DNA of 17,500 nucleotides from Trachelipus rathkii (lineage: Eukaryota > Arthropoda > Malacostraca > Isopoda > Trachelipodidae). The stretch covers positions 1 through 17,500 of the forward strand of contig JABUQX010027728.1 of the NCBI GenBank assembly GCA_015478945.1. The letters are read 5' to 3'. Position numbers and translations under genes: made by a program. The first letter of the stretch is position 1, and each line of letters begins with the position of its first letter. Shown piece by piece: positions 8,660 through 17,500 of the stretch. Below the pieces are notes generated by a model. That model worked only from the letters and a program-made list of their open reading frames with translations. It did not search any database and was not told where the DNA came from.

Positions 8660-9765
8660 TACCTATGTGTGTATTCGTATGTGTGTACTGTGTGTATCCT
8701 CAGAGCAGTGACAACAGTTAAACACAAACACAATAAACAAAGGATAAAATGGAAAAATAAAAAATAAAATAAATGAAAAAATTCACACAGGGGTGTGTGA
8801 ATGTGCGTATATGTGTGTGTATGTGTGAGTGTGTATGACTGCAGAGTCAAAAACAATAACAAACAAAAAGGAAAATAAGAATCGAAAAATATTACAATAC
8901 ATGGTGTTCTAGACGTCGTTGTGGTGTGTGAAACTTGTGTATGTGTGGTATGTCGTGAGTGTGTATGAACTGCAGAGCTCCAAAACAAAAACAAAACACA
9001 CCCAATTTCACAAAAAAAAAGAAAAAAAATCGAAAAATATTACACATACATGTGTGTTCGCATGTGTGTGTGAAACTGTGTGTGTGTATGTGTGAGTGTG
9101 TATGACTGCAGAGTCAAAAACAATAACAAACAAACACCAATTTCAAAAAAAAAAAAGAAAAAAAAATCGAAAATATTACACATACATGTGTGTTCGTATG
9201 TGTGTGTGAAACTATGTGTGTGTATGTGTGAGTGTGTATGACTGCAGAGTCAAAAACAATAACAAACAAACACCAAATTGTCCAAAAAAAAGTCGAAAAA
9301 TAGTTACAATACAATTGTGTGTCTCGTATGTGTGTGTGAAACTGGTGTGGTGTGTAATGTGTTGTGGAGTGGTATGACTGCAGAGTCAAAACAATAACAA
9401 ACAAACACCAATTCACAAAAAAAAGAAAAACAACAAAATGCGAAGAATATTCACATACATGGTGTGTTCGCTATGTAGTGTGTGCAAACTAATGTGTGTG
9501 TATGTGTGAGTGGGTGTATGACTGGCAGACGTCACAAACAATAACAAACAAACAACAATTTCACAAAAAAAAACGTCAAAAAATAAACACATACATGTGT
9601 GTTGGTATGTGTGTGTGAAACTGTGTGTGTGTATGTGTGAGTGTGTATGACTGCAGAGTCAAAAACAATAACAAACAAACACCAATTTCACAAAAAAAAA
9701 GAAAAAAAATCGAAAAATATTACACATACATGTGTGTTCGTATGTGTGTGTGAAACTGTGTGTGT
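8660..9765. repeat. Minisatellite family A, about 135 bp unit, ~8 copies
   Basis: Each unit has a TG-rich half, a marker ACTGCAGAG, an A-rich half with AACAATAACAAACAAACACC, then an A-run and TCGAAAAATATTACACATACATG. The marker recurs near 8838, 8970, 9104, 9239, 9376, 9520 and 9649, spacing 129-144 bp, with a degenerate first unit near 8700. Copies between 9280 and 9560 contain many single-base insertions relative to their neighbours. Open frames across it are low-complexity Thr/His/Phe/Val strings, not proteins. Confidence 0.88.
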
Positions 9766-10160
9766 GTGTGTGCGTGTTCAAGAACTACAACACTCAATAC
9801 AACACACAGTAACAACAACGAAAATTCAAAAGAAATCAAAGCGGAACCGTTACACACGTATGTAGGCGTGTATGTGACTGTGTGTGTGTGTGTGTCTTCA
9901 AGAACTCCAACACTCAATACACCACACAGTAACAACAACGAAAATTCAAAAGAAATCAAAGCGGAACCTTACACACGTATATTGGCGTGTATGTGACTGT
10001 GTGTGTGTGTGTGTGTGTGTGTCTTCAAGAACTCCAACACTCAATACACCACACAGTAACAACAACGAAAATTCAAAAGAAATCAAAGGGGAACCGTTAC
10101 ACACGTATGTAGGCTTGTATGTGACTGTGTGTGTGTGTGTGTGTGTTTGTGTGTGTGTCT
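9766..10160. repeat. Minisatellite family B, about 122 bp unit, 3 copies
   Basis: Marker TTCAAGAACTCCAACACTCA begins near 9777, 9898 and 10024 (the first copy has ACTACAAC). Each unit continues with AACAACGAAAATTCAAAAG, AAATCAAAG.GGAACC, TTACACACGTATG and a (GT)n run that grows from copy to copy. The TTACACACGTATG segment is shared with family C and resembles the TTACACATACATG of family A. Confidence 0.85.
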
Positions 10161-11170
10161 GTATTGTCTATGACAGAAACTCACACAGATGCAATAACAC
10201 ACCAATAAGACAAATGAAAAACAAAAATTATATAAAACAGGTAAAAAGGAACCACACACGTAATGGAAGTGTTGTCATGGTCGTGTATGGTGACTGTGTG
10301 GTGACTGTATGTCTATACAGAAACTCCACACAGATGCAATGCACAACAATAGATAAAATGAAAACAAAAAAAAAATATACAAAAGTAAAAGGAACCTTAC
10401 ACACGTATGGAGTGTGTATGGTCGTGTATGTGACTGTGTGTGTGACTGTATGCCTATACAGAAACTCCACACAGATGCAATACACACCAATAGACAAATG
10501 AAAACAAAAAATATATAAAAAAGGTAAAAAAGGAACCTTACACACGTATGGAGTGTGTATGGTCGTGTATGTGACTGTGTGTGTGACTGTATGTCTATAC
10601 AGAAACTCCACACAGATGCAATGCACAACAATAGATATACTGAAAAACAAAAAGAATAATATATCAAAATGCTATACAAAAATTAGTCACGTATGGGGTT
10701 GTTGGTCGTGTATGGTGACTGTGTGTGTGACTGTATGTCTATACAGAACTCCACACAGATCAATACTACACCAATAGAAATGAAAACAAAAAAATATACA
10801 AAAAAGGTAAAAAAGGAACCTTACACACGTATGGGGTGTGTATGGTCGTGTATGTGACTGTGTGTGTGACTGTATGTCTATACAGAAACTCCACACAGAT
10901 GCAATACACAACAATAGATAAATGAAAACAAAAAAAAAATATAAAAAAGGTAAAAGGAACCTTACACACGTATGGAGTGTGTATGGTCGTGTATGTGACT
11001 GTGTGTGTGACTGTATGCCTATACAGAAACTCCACACAGATGTTACACACCAATAGACAATGAAAACAAAAAACTAAAACAAGCAAAAAGTAGGCCTACA
11101 CCACGTATGTAGGTGTGGCACTGTGACTGTGTGTCGTGTATAGTGTGTTACCTTGTGTACGTATACTGCG
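10161..11170. repeat. Minisatellite family C, about 141 bp unit, 7 copies
   Basis: Marker CCACACAGATGCAAT or close variants recurs near 10185, 10327, 10469, 10607, 10750, 10889 and 11032. Units carry TATACAGAAACTCCACACAG, an A-rich segment, GGAACCTTACACACGTATGG and GTGTATGGTCGTGTATGTGA. The unit length is close to a multiple of three, which keeps minus-strand frames open over several copies and produces apparent repetitive proteins. These are very unlikely to be genes. Confidence 0.88.
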
Positions 11171-11821
11171 ATACTAACAAATGACAAACAAAAACACAAA
11201 GTCCCAAAAGAATACCCAAAATCCTGCACATATAGCGAATAACAATAATAATAACAATAATAATAATAATAATAAAATATATTTTTTTTTTTTTTTTTCT
11301 GTACTAGTTCTTTGGAAGTCTTGGCAATATTGATTGCAATTGCAAAGATATATTGCTTCAGATTCCGTTTCGCCGAAGGACCACAATGTCCTAATTTCCT
11401 TGGGACTTTCCTTCGATAGTTCTTTAGTTGCAACTTGAAATTAGTGCAATTAATCCCACGGAAATTGGACTCCCAAATTCCACATACCAACCCTTCTTTT
11501 TGTTTTGATAATTAAAGGGATGGAAGTGAATTTTGGCCAATTGAATATAGGATACGTATTGTGATATGTAACATCAGTAAATATAGATATATATATGTAA
11601 CGGAGACATGAATGATTGGGGAGTTATCGGTCATTCACGTATCTTACACCCTATTAGAAAGAGAAGAGTAGTTTGAGATGACCTGAAGGGTCATGAAAGA
11701 TTCCCCGAGATGGGGAAGAAGACCACCTTGCCACAGGCAGAGATTGCAGGCAAAAATCTCTACCCACTCCTGATATGTGTATCAGAGCCCTTGTTACAGA
11801 TATAAAATAGTCAGAGAGGTC
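11171..11821 (-). other. Distal leader / LTR-proximal region
   Basis: About 650 bp between the minisatellite and the recognisable LTR copy. It holds a (TAA)n-type tract (about 11237-11275) and a T-run (11281-11299), which on the minus strand is a poly(A) following about 200 bp of ordinary-composition sequence. Part of 11500-11821 may belong to the LTR, because the other copy is cut by the window edge and cannot be compared there. No convincing tRNA-complementary primer-binding site was found, so the inner 5' LTR border is unresolved. No protein domain was seen. Confidence 0.5.
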
Positions 11822-11832
11822 ATGCTCAGATT
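11801..11832 (+). promoter_or_regulatory. Candidate plus-strand TATA box and initiator
   Basis: TATAAAATAG at 11801-11810 is a textbook TATA box. TCAGATT at 11826-11832 fits an arthropod-type initiator, its A lying 27 bases after the TATA start. It points away from Pol, so it would be an antisense promoter reading through the LTR. Such short matches occur by chance in AT-rich DNA. Confidence 0.2.
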
Positions 11833-13401
11833 GAAAAACAGGAGGGAAGGAAGCGAGAAGGAAGATTATTAATGTGTAAGTGTGTCCAATTAACAGAATG
11901 TTAGTAACCAAACATGCTCGAGTATGAAAGTAAGAGAGGTTGTTGGCTCTAAGTCTAATTGGTTGTGGTTAGATCCGGCTCCTTGTTCCTAATTAGGGGA
12001 GAGTTGGCCGAATCTCAATTGCACACATACACCCATCCTCATCCTAAAAATTGCAATGTAACCTAACCGCTCGTGAGCACGATACCTAAGTATTCGTTCT
12101 GGGGGGAGAGTTTGCATGTGATAAGAAAGGCGTCGGGTTAACGAATGTAATCAACAATTTTACAGAGCTATCACCTCGCCATCTTAAAAGTAAAAATGAA
12201 AAAGATTCAACACTCACCAACGACGTCTGGTACAAAAAAATATCAAACCTGTTTTCCACTCTCCTTTTCTACAAGCGAGAAAGTTGAGAGCGCAGCGATA
12301 CTTGCGATGAGCAGACGAGTAACGAGAATTAAATTACGCTAGCATGCATGAATATCAGATGAGATACTGATATCAGACAACCTATGTACAATAACGCATT
12401 AAAGTGAAATTTTCACGGAAAGTGTGGAGGTATAACCCGTGGAGTGTTCTTCATTTCGAGAGTGGAAACGAATCGGGTATTTGCTTTAATATAAAAATGC
12501 AGTATATACAGTTCAACGAACATAGACGCAATCCCTCACTCTGTTCGCGAAATCAGATTTCAAATATTTACAAAAACACAAATCTATCATCATCGAGAAG
12601 CAATTTCGGAATCATTCCAATTTAGATAAATGCACGAATGAATATTGCTACAATTTAAGATTAAAGATTCTAAAATTAAAATAGTTAATATACATCGAAA
12701 TACACAATAGTATTTAAATCACTTGTTTACAGCACAAATTCGAAGTTCGTGATTTAAAGTAGTGCTTACGATCACATCTCATTCAAAGAATTGATGAACA
12801 AAGTTCAACACTACAGAACAAAGAATAACACCTTCCTCGTGAAGGAAATCTGAACGACTAACTGTTAAAACCCAGTCACAATTCTACCCCGTGGCAAAAC
12901 CCCTCCTTAAAGGCGGGTCTCAATAGCCCCTGGGTATCGTAACTGGATGATGTCCCTTCCGTGTGGGCGTGGCTTCATACCCCTCTGCCCATTCTGGGCT
13001 CGTTTCCGTTCCGCGACGGACCAACCATGGTCTCCCGTTTGCTTTACAATACCCAATTGAAAGACAGATAGTTCCTGGGAATGTCCAATATCCCTGATGT
13101 CTGGTGGTTTAACGACAAAATCTTTCCAATTTGACTTTCTCCTCTAAATTGGCGGAACTCATTAATTTTGGTTGCGTTCAGATCTCAAATTCCCTGCCGC
13201 ATCCGTTTCCGAACCAAGAATTCGTTAGAAAAGGTCTTCACTTACCGACAATTTTCAACGACTTTCTTTAATTGCCGAAAGCAAAGGATGTGGCTTTAGC
13301 CACAATATTTTTATTCCTTGTTTCGAGGATATTGTTTGTGATTGTTTGTTTCAAGAACATTGTCGTTATTGTTTCAAGAGTATGGTTTTCGCTTTTGAGG
13401 A

Positions 13402-13406
<5 letters not shown>
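11822..13406 (-). repeat. 5' LTR (copy 2)
   Basis: Direct repeat of window positions 1 to about 1840, upstream of gag in element orientation. Positions 12695-13346 are nearly identical to 1154-1805. Positions 11822-12694 are the shorter, less insertion-rich partner of 1-1153. Shared landmarks include AATTAGGGGAGAGTTGGCCG near 11991 and GAAAAAGATTCAAC near 12198. Similarity decays after 13347, and the outer end lacks the TGTCGGTGC tip of the other LTR, running into a (TA)n tract. The block 12868-13100 is notably richer in GC than its surroundings. No gene was found. Confidence 0.78.
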
Positions 13407-13463
<57 letters not shown>

Positions 13464-13543
13464 AATATTTATTATAATATATATATATATTATATATTTA
13501 TGCATATATATATATTATATATATATATATAATTTATTTATAG

Positions 13544-13576
<33 letters not shown>

Positions 13577-13636
13577 ATATATATTAATATATATATATAC
13601 TATATATAATATTAATCATATATATATATATATATA
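13407..13636. repeat. (TA)n microsatellite
   Basis: About 230 bp of almost pure TA dinucleotide with short interruptions (for example TTTATTTATAG near 13532). It abuts the outer end of the 5' LTR copy, where the LTR tip and target duplication would be expected. Confidence 0.95.
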
Positions 13637-14063
13637 ATTCAATTAAGCTCGGTCAGCTACCTACATCATCAAGGACATGTGAGGTTTGTTTCCTTCGGTG
13701 CTGATTCATGGAGGGTAGGGGTGATGGCGCGTGGGTGGTGGGGTGCATTAGTGATATTATTAGCTAACATTGGACGAGACGTCGACAGAAATATAATTAT
13801 GCTTAATTTGAATTTACTTGATTTTTATTTTTAACTAAACATTATTTATTTATTTGTTTTTATTCACTAAGAAAAGAATAAATTAACAATTGTTGTTACG
13901 TGAAAATAAACCAAAATAGCTCCAGAAACTTCTTTTCAAACGAGAAGGTGTTGATAAGCGATGAAAATTGATACCTATGAATCATAATCGGTTAGAAATC
14001 GGTATAACAAAATTATGGTCAATCAGACCGTAACGATATCTCTTTCCATTGTAGTGTCTTACT
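13637..14063. other. Flanking DNA, no gene recognised
   Basis: A GC-richer island (about 13647-13790) with a GGGTGGTGGGGTG run, followed by AT-rich sequence. A plus-strand frame stays open through the island for about 60 codons but has no recognisable motif and no convincing start. I see no RNA gene. Confidence 0.4.
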
Positions 14064-14166
14064 ATGGTTTTCAAATACTCCATATTCATTTGCCAAAAAA
14101 ATACATGTATTACCAATAGATCCAATATGAAAGAAAATTATTTCATAATTTTATTTTTTAAATGTA

Positions 14167-14407
14167 GAACTTATGAGACCTCATCACTCCATAAGAATAC
14201 AAATGTATTAGAGGACGACGATGAACATCTGCACAGAGATGTATATCTTTGGCTTATCTGGGAGCAAAAATTACTTATGGGAAAGCTTGCTACGCTGCAA
14301 AATGCATTAAGCCCCCCAGTCGGAAAGACCACGAAGAGTAACAAAACATAATCCTAGACGAACAGCAGTAACGAAAAATGTCACACCCTCTGAAAGCTAC
14401 AAAAAAT
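14167..14407 (+). CDS. Candidate host exon, unknown protein
   Basis: Not recognised as a known family. A T-rich tract ending in TGTAG at 14166 looks like a splice acceptor. The frame that follows reads coding-like sequence, including VLEDDDEHLHRDVYLWLIWE and KLATLQNAL, acidic then amphipathic. It ends at a TAA at 14349-14351, but a neighbouring frame stays open past a C6 run (14311-14316) with basic residues (RPRRVTKHNPRRTAVTKN) up to AAT then GTAAGC, a good splice donor at about 14408. Base composition is richer than the surroundings. It could be an internal exon of a nuclear protein with one homopolymer error, or chance. The methionine at 14064 lies before the acceptor and is less likely to be a start. 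Confidence 0.28.
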
Positions 14408-16165
14408 GTAAGCATTATAATTTTTTTAAAATCTTATTTTCTGTTATATAGGAAATGTAAATTGGATCCTTAATTAAATCCACGGGCGGCAATCTAATAA
14501 ACATTTCAGAGTATCGCAAAATGGTTGTTTGGTACATGACTGATCTCAGAAATTGTTTCACCTATACGCTAAGACGAAAAAGACGAATAATTTTAAATTC
14601 TAGGGCCCAGTATTCTTTATAATGCTACAAAAAAAAAAAACACCAGAATGTCAGGGACGTCTAGACGTGCGATATCCTAACAAAACAACGTAGCATAAAT
14701 CGCAGAATATATTAATTTAACTATAAATTTGCCTAGCTCACCTCTTTTTATATAGCTCTAGGTGATGAAAGTCCCAAAAAAATAGTATTCGATCAATTTC
14801 CGTTTTTACTTTTTGTTGATATTAAGTTACACAATCATTTGAAAAGGTTCAAACATTGCGTACAGAAGTTTAGTCTATTCTGTTTCATTAAAATTTTAGG
14901 ATCATTAAAATGCACATTTCCCAAGTTTTAGCGCAGACTCTACAGAAGTTAAATTTTTTACTTCGCCCCTTAGGTTTATACGAAATACCAATAAAATTCG
15001 GATGAAAACTACTTTATTACGAATAATAATGCTCTTTCCGCGGATGGAAAAGATAATATTTTGTGACTAGTTCTCCTTGTCATTTTCTAACCCAACGATT
15101 CGTTAGCTAATACAATTATTTTGCATTGTATTATTGTAAGAATATTGCTTATTCACAGCAGACTAACCATAAATAGATTAAATCTTTAATGCACAGCGGA
15201 GAAGTGAGAGATTATTTGAATAATTTAGAAAATTTACTTTAAGCCGTAATTGCATGGTAGACGATCTTTTAAAATACTCAGCATTTGCTTTCAAGAGAAA
15301 GTTAATGCAAACTTTTTCTATCTCCTTTGTGCATCAAAAAATGTCGCATGTCCTTAAATCCCAAATTTAATCTAAATGTAACAGTAGTCTGGCGATTACA
15401 GACATGGGTCGTGATAATATAGCAACCTATTTTATTTTTACTTAACTTGTTAAAACAAAAATAGTGGTCTCTTCACATTTCTAATACTAAAATTTATTAT
15501 AGGCCAACAACAATATTATTATATTTTAGTCACAATTAGGAAGATAGTTAGATGGCAAATCATAAGATAAAGCTTGTGTGTCATATTTCGTAGATTAAAG
15601 GAGACTCCAATGTTACAGTTTGTTCTATGTCCTGCAGCGCGGAACTTTTATTTTCTTACTCTTTATCTTATAATCTTACAATGAAAAGAGTAAGAAAAAA
15701 TACATACAGCCATTAGTTTCATAGTTAACTTGAGAAGTCATTAAAAAAAAAAAATAATAATAAAAAATAAAAAAAAAAAATAAAAAATAAACACATAATA
15801 CTACATGGAAAGCTTTCTCTATCAAGGTCAAAACAAGACGAAAAAAACCGATTCTTTAAAAAAGAATATTCCTTCCATCAGCCTTATAAACAAAACTATA
15901 TCATGAAGCTACTTTATATATAAAAACAATGTTTTTCATTAGGGGAGATTTCCCAACTATTCGGGTCACGCTAAGCCTAATTTTCGCCCCCCCCCAAAAA
16001 AAAATTGACATAAAATTCGGGAATTCTTCAGGCCGAATTTGACTCTATAAACAATATCAACTGTACGCTTTTTTTGCCTTCTAAAACTTCGTTTTAGTGT
16101 GTTTTTCGTGTGTCTGTAGTCATTCTTTTAGAATTTTCAATTTTTCAAACCCATGTTTCTACGGA
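14408..16165. other. AT-rich intergenic or intronic DNA
   Basis: No gene, RNA gene or clear repeat family recognised. Landmarks are an A-run near 14629-14640, an A-rich tract with TAATAA interruptions at 15743-15790, and a C9 run followed directly by A9 at 15987-16004. Confidence 0.5.
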
Positions 16166-16218
16166 CACTTGTCGTATCAACTTCCAGAAATTTTTCCGAA
16201 TGACTTCAAACTTGAAAT
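16166..16218 (+). repeat. Left terminal inverted repeat
   Basis: Pairs with 17230-17284. The core TTGTCGTATCAACTT (16169-16183) is a perfect 15-bp match to the reverse complement of 17267-17281. Similarity continues with small gaps to CAAACTTGAA at 16207-16216. Confidence 0.75.
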
Positions 16219-16331
16219 ATGCATAGAATGGACCCTTCTATGCATATTTCAAGTTTGCATAGAATGGACTCTTCTATGCATATTGTAGGTAATGGACACC
16301 TTCTATGCAAACTTGAAATATGCATAGAAGG
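16207..16331. repeat. Alternating hairpin array around GCATAGAA
   Basis: A perfect 22-bp inverted repeat pairs 16207-16228 with 16236-16257 around a 7-base loop. It is followed by a 9-bp stem (16256-16264 with 16272-16280, loop TGGACTC) and a third pairing of CCTTCTATGC (16299-16308) with GCATAGAAGG (16322-16331). The same GCATAGAA/TTCTATGC word alternates in orientation across the array. Confidence 0.88.
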
Positions 16332-16477
16332 ATTCCAATTAACCTACAAATGCATGAAGTACTTTTTCGATGTTTAGTTTTGTGCTCAAGTGTTGTCTAA
16401 TTTCAAAGCCCATTTTTTTTTAATTTTAAAATGAAAAATTGCAATAATTTTTTTTATGTTCTTGCGAAGTGGATGAA

Positions 16478-16908
16478 AATTTCAGGGCATATGTAGTAGG
16501 AAGAGATGCACATTTTTTACTTAGATAATATCTTTGTATATGCATTAATTTTGGATTTGTTCTTGGAACAAATTTTTTTAAAAAAAGTTTTAAAAATTTA
16601 TTAAAAATTTTTTTAAAAATTTTCTTTTGAGTTTTTGATAAAATTATCCAAGTAAAAAAAGATGCACTCATAGCCGATTGTACCAAGCCCTGAAAGATGT
16701 GATGTTTGATCGGACAAAGTAAGAAAAAAATATCTCAATCATTTCCAGCTTTTTCAAAAACGTTTGCAATTTATTGGCAAAAGTTCGAACAAATTTATAT
16801 ATTTTTTTTCTACTGGTCTGATCAACATTAAATTTTCAGGACTTGTACGGTCGGGCTAGATGCATCTTATTTACTTAGATAATTTTTTTGTATACTCAAA
16901 AGGAAATT
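16478..16908. repeat. Three diverged copies of a ~70 bp internal repeat
   Basis: Copies at 16478-16545 and 16831-16908 are in direct orientation. A third at about 16625-16697 is inverted. Shared order in the direct sense: TTTTCAGG, a variable GC-richer spacer, GATGCA, a T-run, ACTTAGATAAT (ACTTGGATAAT in the inverted copy), then TTTGTATA or a relative. Confidence 0.75.
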
Positions 16909-17229
16909 TTTAACAAAAATGAAAAAAATAATTTTTTAAATTATGTGCCAAGAAACAAATCCAAACACTAATGCACTATCAGAAAAGAAATTAAATTCTT
17001 CAATATCCGTTTTAAACCCCATGGAAATATTAATGCCCTCAGAAAATAATGAGAGACTTGTCTCACGTCCACTTCGACGGAGTAGAAAAAACGTTATCCA
17101 GTTTTTCGTCTTAAAAATCCAAAAAAAAGTGGATTTGGAATTTTTAGATTGCTGATCACAAAACTCAAAAAAATCGAAAAAAGTAACTCTCATGCAATTG
17201 TAGTAATGAACCCCTTCTCATAGATGAAT

Positions 17230-17284
17230 CTTCAAGTTTGATGGCATTTCAAACAAAAATTCTGGAAAGTTGATACGACAAATG
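17230..17284 (-). repeat. Right terminal inverted repeat
   Basis: Reverse complement partner of 16166-16218. The arm runs from CTTCAAGTTTG to CGACAAATG, after which a (TTA)-rich tract begins. Identity over the arm is imperfect, with several mismatches and short gaps outside the 15-bp core. Confidence 0.75.
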
Positions 17285-17285
17285 T

Positions 17286-17403
17286 AATAATATTATCTAT
17301 TTTTTATATTATTATTATTAATTATTATTGATTATTCATTATTATTATTCATTATTATATTATCATCTATTTTTTATTATTATTAATTATTATTATTATA
17401 TTA
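17286..17403. repeat. Imperfect (TTA)n microsatellite
   Basis: Repeated ATT/TTA triplets with interruptions such as CATT and GATT, in two blocks separated by ATCTATTTTTTA. It lies directly outside the right terminal inverted repeat. Confidence 0.85.
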
Positions 17404-17404
17404 T

Positions 17405-17467
17405 GATCCAGATATTCGTGCTGTCATCCACATGATTCTAGAATGCCGAGCCCTTTTCCTGCCATAT
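17405..17467 (+). pseudogene. Possible LINE reverse-transcriptase C-terminal fragment
   Basis: One plus frame reads DPDIRAVIHMILECRALFLP. The spacing H..L.C in IHMILECRAL resembles the C-terminal zinc-binding end of many non-LTR retrotransposon Pol proteins (an ET..H.L..C..L type pattern). Only about 20 codons are recognisable before AT-rich sequence and the window edge, so chance is a real alternative. Confidence 0.22.
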
Positions 17468-17500
17468 ATATACACACAGTATTATATACTATTATATATA

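Larger units (their letters stand above)
1..13406 (-). mobile_element. BEL/Pao LTR retrotransposon, damaged, 3' end beyond window
   Basis: A minus-strand element bounded by two direct LTR-like repeats, with internal Gag, protease, RT, RNase H and integrase regions in the BEL/Pao order. Family-specific signs are a DUF1759-type Gag with three zinc knuckles, the Pao thumb/RNase H region with FDPLGILSPV, an integrase with HHCC finger, and a C-terminal DUF5641 domain (KVGDVVLIEDDGPRLKWKLG). GC content of the coding core is visibly higher than in the flanks. There is no room for an env gene between the Pol stop at 1979 and the polypurine tract at 1921. The right outer limit is uncertain because the LTR copy fades into a (TA)n tract. 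The left end lies outside the window. At least two in-frame stops and about six frame changes suggest a dead copy or uncorrected sequence. Confidence 0.9.
16166..17284. mobile_element. Non-autonomous DNA transposon / foldback (MITE-like), ~1.1 kb
   Basis: Outer ends are inverted copies of each other. The left arm begins CACTTGTCGTATCAACTT and the right arm, read on the minus strand, begins CATTTGTCGTATCAACTT. Both arms continue through a shared CCAGAA, a T-run and CAAACTTGAA for about 53-55 bp. The interior holds several further inverted and direct repeats and no plausible transposase. A 70-residue plus-strand frame (16943-17155) is ordinary in composition but unrecognised. Target-site duplications were not identified, so the superfamily is unknown and the exact ends may be off by a few bases. 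Confidence 0.65.

Noticed and set aside
8659..11086. Long open frames on both strands through the minisatellite (for example 10650-10228 minus, 9884-10501 plus)
   Set aside because: They are repetitive His/Thr/Val/Phe strings produced by units near a multiple of three in length; no domain, start context or codon bias supports a protein.
8660..11170. CRISPR-like array
   Set aside because: Unit lengths of 120-140 bp with no short-repeat/unique-spacer pattern; eukaryotic minisatellite instead.
11440..11500. Candidate tRNA primer-binding site (minus-strand TGG near 11485 and 11477)
   Set aside because: The following bases do not resemble the 3' arm of a tRNA (no T-loop pattern), and the LTR border cannot be fixed independently.
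16936..17193. Overlapping 70- and 85-codon frames inside the foldback element
   Set aside because: No recognised domain, no good splice sites; they probably arise from the locally balanced base composition.

Overview
The window looks like animal nuclear DNA carrying a large, damaged LTR retrotransposon of the BEL/Pao superfamily on the minus strand. BEL/Pao elements are known only from metazoans. The AT-rich flanks, the long AT and GT microsatellites and the absence of bacterial gene organisation fit an invertebrate, possibly an arthropod. The species cannot be fixed from the sequence.

Layout, left to right on the + strand. (1) 1-1916: 3' LTR of the element, cut by the left window edge. (2) 1921-1934: polypurine tract. 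(3) 1979-8117, minus strand: the coding core. Read in transcript order it is Gag (8117-6525), a retropepsin-like protease broken over several frames (about 6521-6010), an unassigned linker, reverse transcriptase plus RNase H (5489 to about 3890), a connecting segment, integrase with zinc-binding and catalytic regions, and the DUF5641 C-terminus ending at 1979. No env-like gene follows. (4) 8118-11821: an unusually long leader that contains about 2.5 kb of tandem minisatellite in three related families with units of about 135, 122 and 141 bp. (5) 11822 to about 13406: a second direct copy of the LTR (the 5' LTR), whose outer end runs into a (TA)n tract (13407-13636). (6) 13637-17500: AT-rich flank. 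It has one weak candidate exon (about 14167-14407), a roughly 1.1 kb non-autonomous foldback/MITE-like element with terminal inverted repeats (16166-17284), a (TTA)n tract, and a short possible LINE reverse-transcriptase tail at the right edge.

The element would have worked as one Gag-Pol unit: Gag packages RNA, the protease matures the polyprotein, RT/RNase H copies the RNA from the LTR-flanked transcript, and integrase inserts the DNA. This copy is interrupted by at least two in-frame stops and several frame changes, so it is probably inactive, unless some of the indels are assembly errors.

Error is a serious possibility. The two LTR copies share a 652 bp block with four transitions and no indels, bordered by a stretch of nearly 1.2 kb full of small insertions, and parts of the minisatellite show the same noisy texture. 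The most notable items are the minisatellite-bearing leader, the mosaic LTR identity, and the terminal-inverted-repeat element on the right.
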